Of a DNA stretch of 5,271 nucleotides, positions 5,177-5,271 are shown piece after piece. This DNA comes from Micromonosporaceae bacterium (GTDB taxonomy: Bacteria > Actinomycetota > Actinomycetes > Mycobacteriales > Micromonosporaceae): NCBI GenBank assembly GCA_017354595.1, contig JAFMQQ010000259.1:1-5271 (forward strand), in the 5' to 3' direction. Under the pieces are notes generated by a model. The model searched no databases, was not told the origin of the DNA, and worked only from the letters and a program-made list of their open reading frames with translations. How positions within the stretch are numbered: position 1 is the stretch's first letter; each line of letters begins with the position of its first letter. Both the position numbers and the translations under genes were made by a program.

Positions 5177-5271
5177 ATTGACCCGCGGTATTGAGGTAGG
5201 TTTGTTCGTTTTTCTGGTGTCCTTCGTCCTGCTGGTGGGCAGGATCGGGTGGCCCGCTGGGGTCAAGGCTG
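5171..5271. other. Less GC-rich right edge, possibly a divergent promoter or the end of a mobile element
   Basis: From about 5171 the composition shifts (AAATTG, TTTGTTCGTTTTT at 5201-5213). GTCAAATTGAC (5172-5182) is a palindrome about its central A. It supplies TTGACA on the minus strand and TTGACC on the plus strand, so it could serve as back-to-back -35 elements. TTGACCC (5178-5184) recurs inverted as GGGTCAA (5260-5266). Terminal TG followed by repeated GTCAA motifs would also fit the end of an IS21-like element, but no transposase is in view. The stretch is too short and too close to the edge to decide. Confidence 0.2.

Noticed and set aside
5202..5271. Possible start of a plus-strand gene at the right edge (hydrophobic LFVFLVSFVLLVG reading, candidate starts TTG 5202 or GTG 5217)
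   Set aside because: Only 18-23 codons are visible, neither start has a well-spaced Shine-Dalgarno sequence, and the sequence matches no family I recognise. It cannot be supported without the next bases.
5128..5271. Open minus-strand frame from the right edge (SLDPSGPPDP...), ending in a TGA near 5130
   Set aside because: It has poor third-position GC and no recognised motif, and it overlaps the candidate promoter. It could be the tail of a gene to the right but is not distinguishable from chance.

Overview
The window is GC-rich DNA (GC-rich third positions, GTG/TTG start codons, long antisense shadow frames) of an actinobacterium. Frequent GTAC-containing words and the gene families present suggest Micromonosporaceae or a close relative. 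This placement is by impression, not by a database search. No tRNA, rRNA, CRISPR array or complete mobile element was seen.

Left part (1-1377, minus strand): the end of a hopanoid/squalene operon read right to left. hpnC (1377-472) is complete and hpnD (466 to beyond the left edge) is represented by its first 155 codons. In the known bacterial route HpnD condenses two farnesyl diphosphates to presqualene diphosphate, HpnC converts that to hydroxysqualene, and HpnE, not in this window, reduces it to squalene for hopanoid synthesis. The genes are packed so that the hpnC stop codon lies within the hpnD ribosome-binding region.

Middle (1378-2914): a roughly 200-base divergent intergenic region separates hpnC from a plus-strand regulator of the PucR type. 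The regulator has an RsbRD_N-like helical sensor region, a degenerate middle domain and a C-terminal PucR helix-turn-helix. Its position makes it a candidate regulator of hpnCD and of itself. Its last 66 bases overlap the tail of the next gene, which converges on it.

Right part (2849-5065, minus strand): one 738-residue gene fuses an integral-membrane PAP2-type phosphatase (PSLH and NHYLLD motifs) to a complete wax ester synthase/diacylglycerol acyltransferase (HHVISDG motif). The natural reading is a single polypeptide that dephosphorylates a lipid phosphate such as phosphatidic acid and acylates the resulting alcohol, giving triacylglycerol. The last 206 bases hold a plausible promoter, a perfect 10-bp inverted repeat in the leader of the fusion gene, and a less GC-rich end that may be a divergent promoter or the edge of a mobile element.

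As a whole the window is a neutral-lipid neighbourhood: squalene/hopanoid synthesis on one side, probable storage-lipid synthesis on the other, and a one-component regulator between them. The two most notable points are the phosphatase-acyltransferase fusion and three separate short tandem repeats, all with a 15-bp period, in and beside hpnC and the regulator gene.
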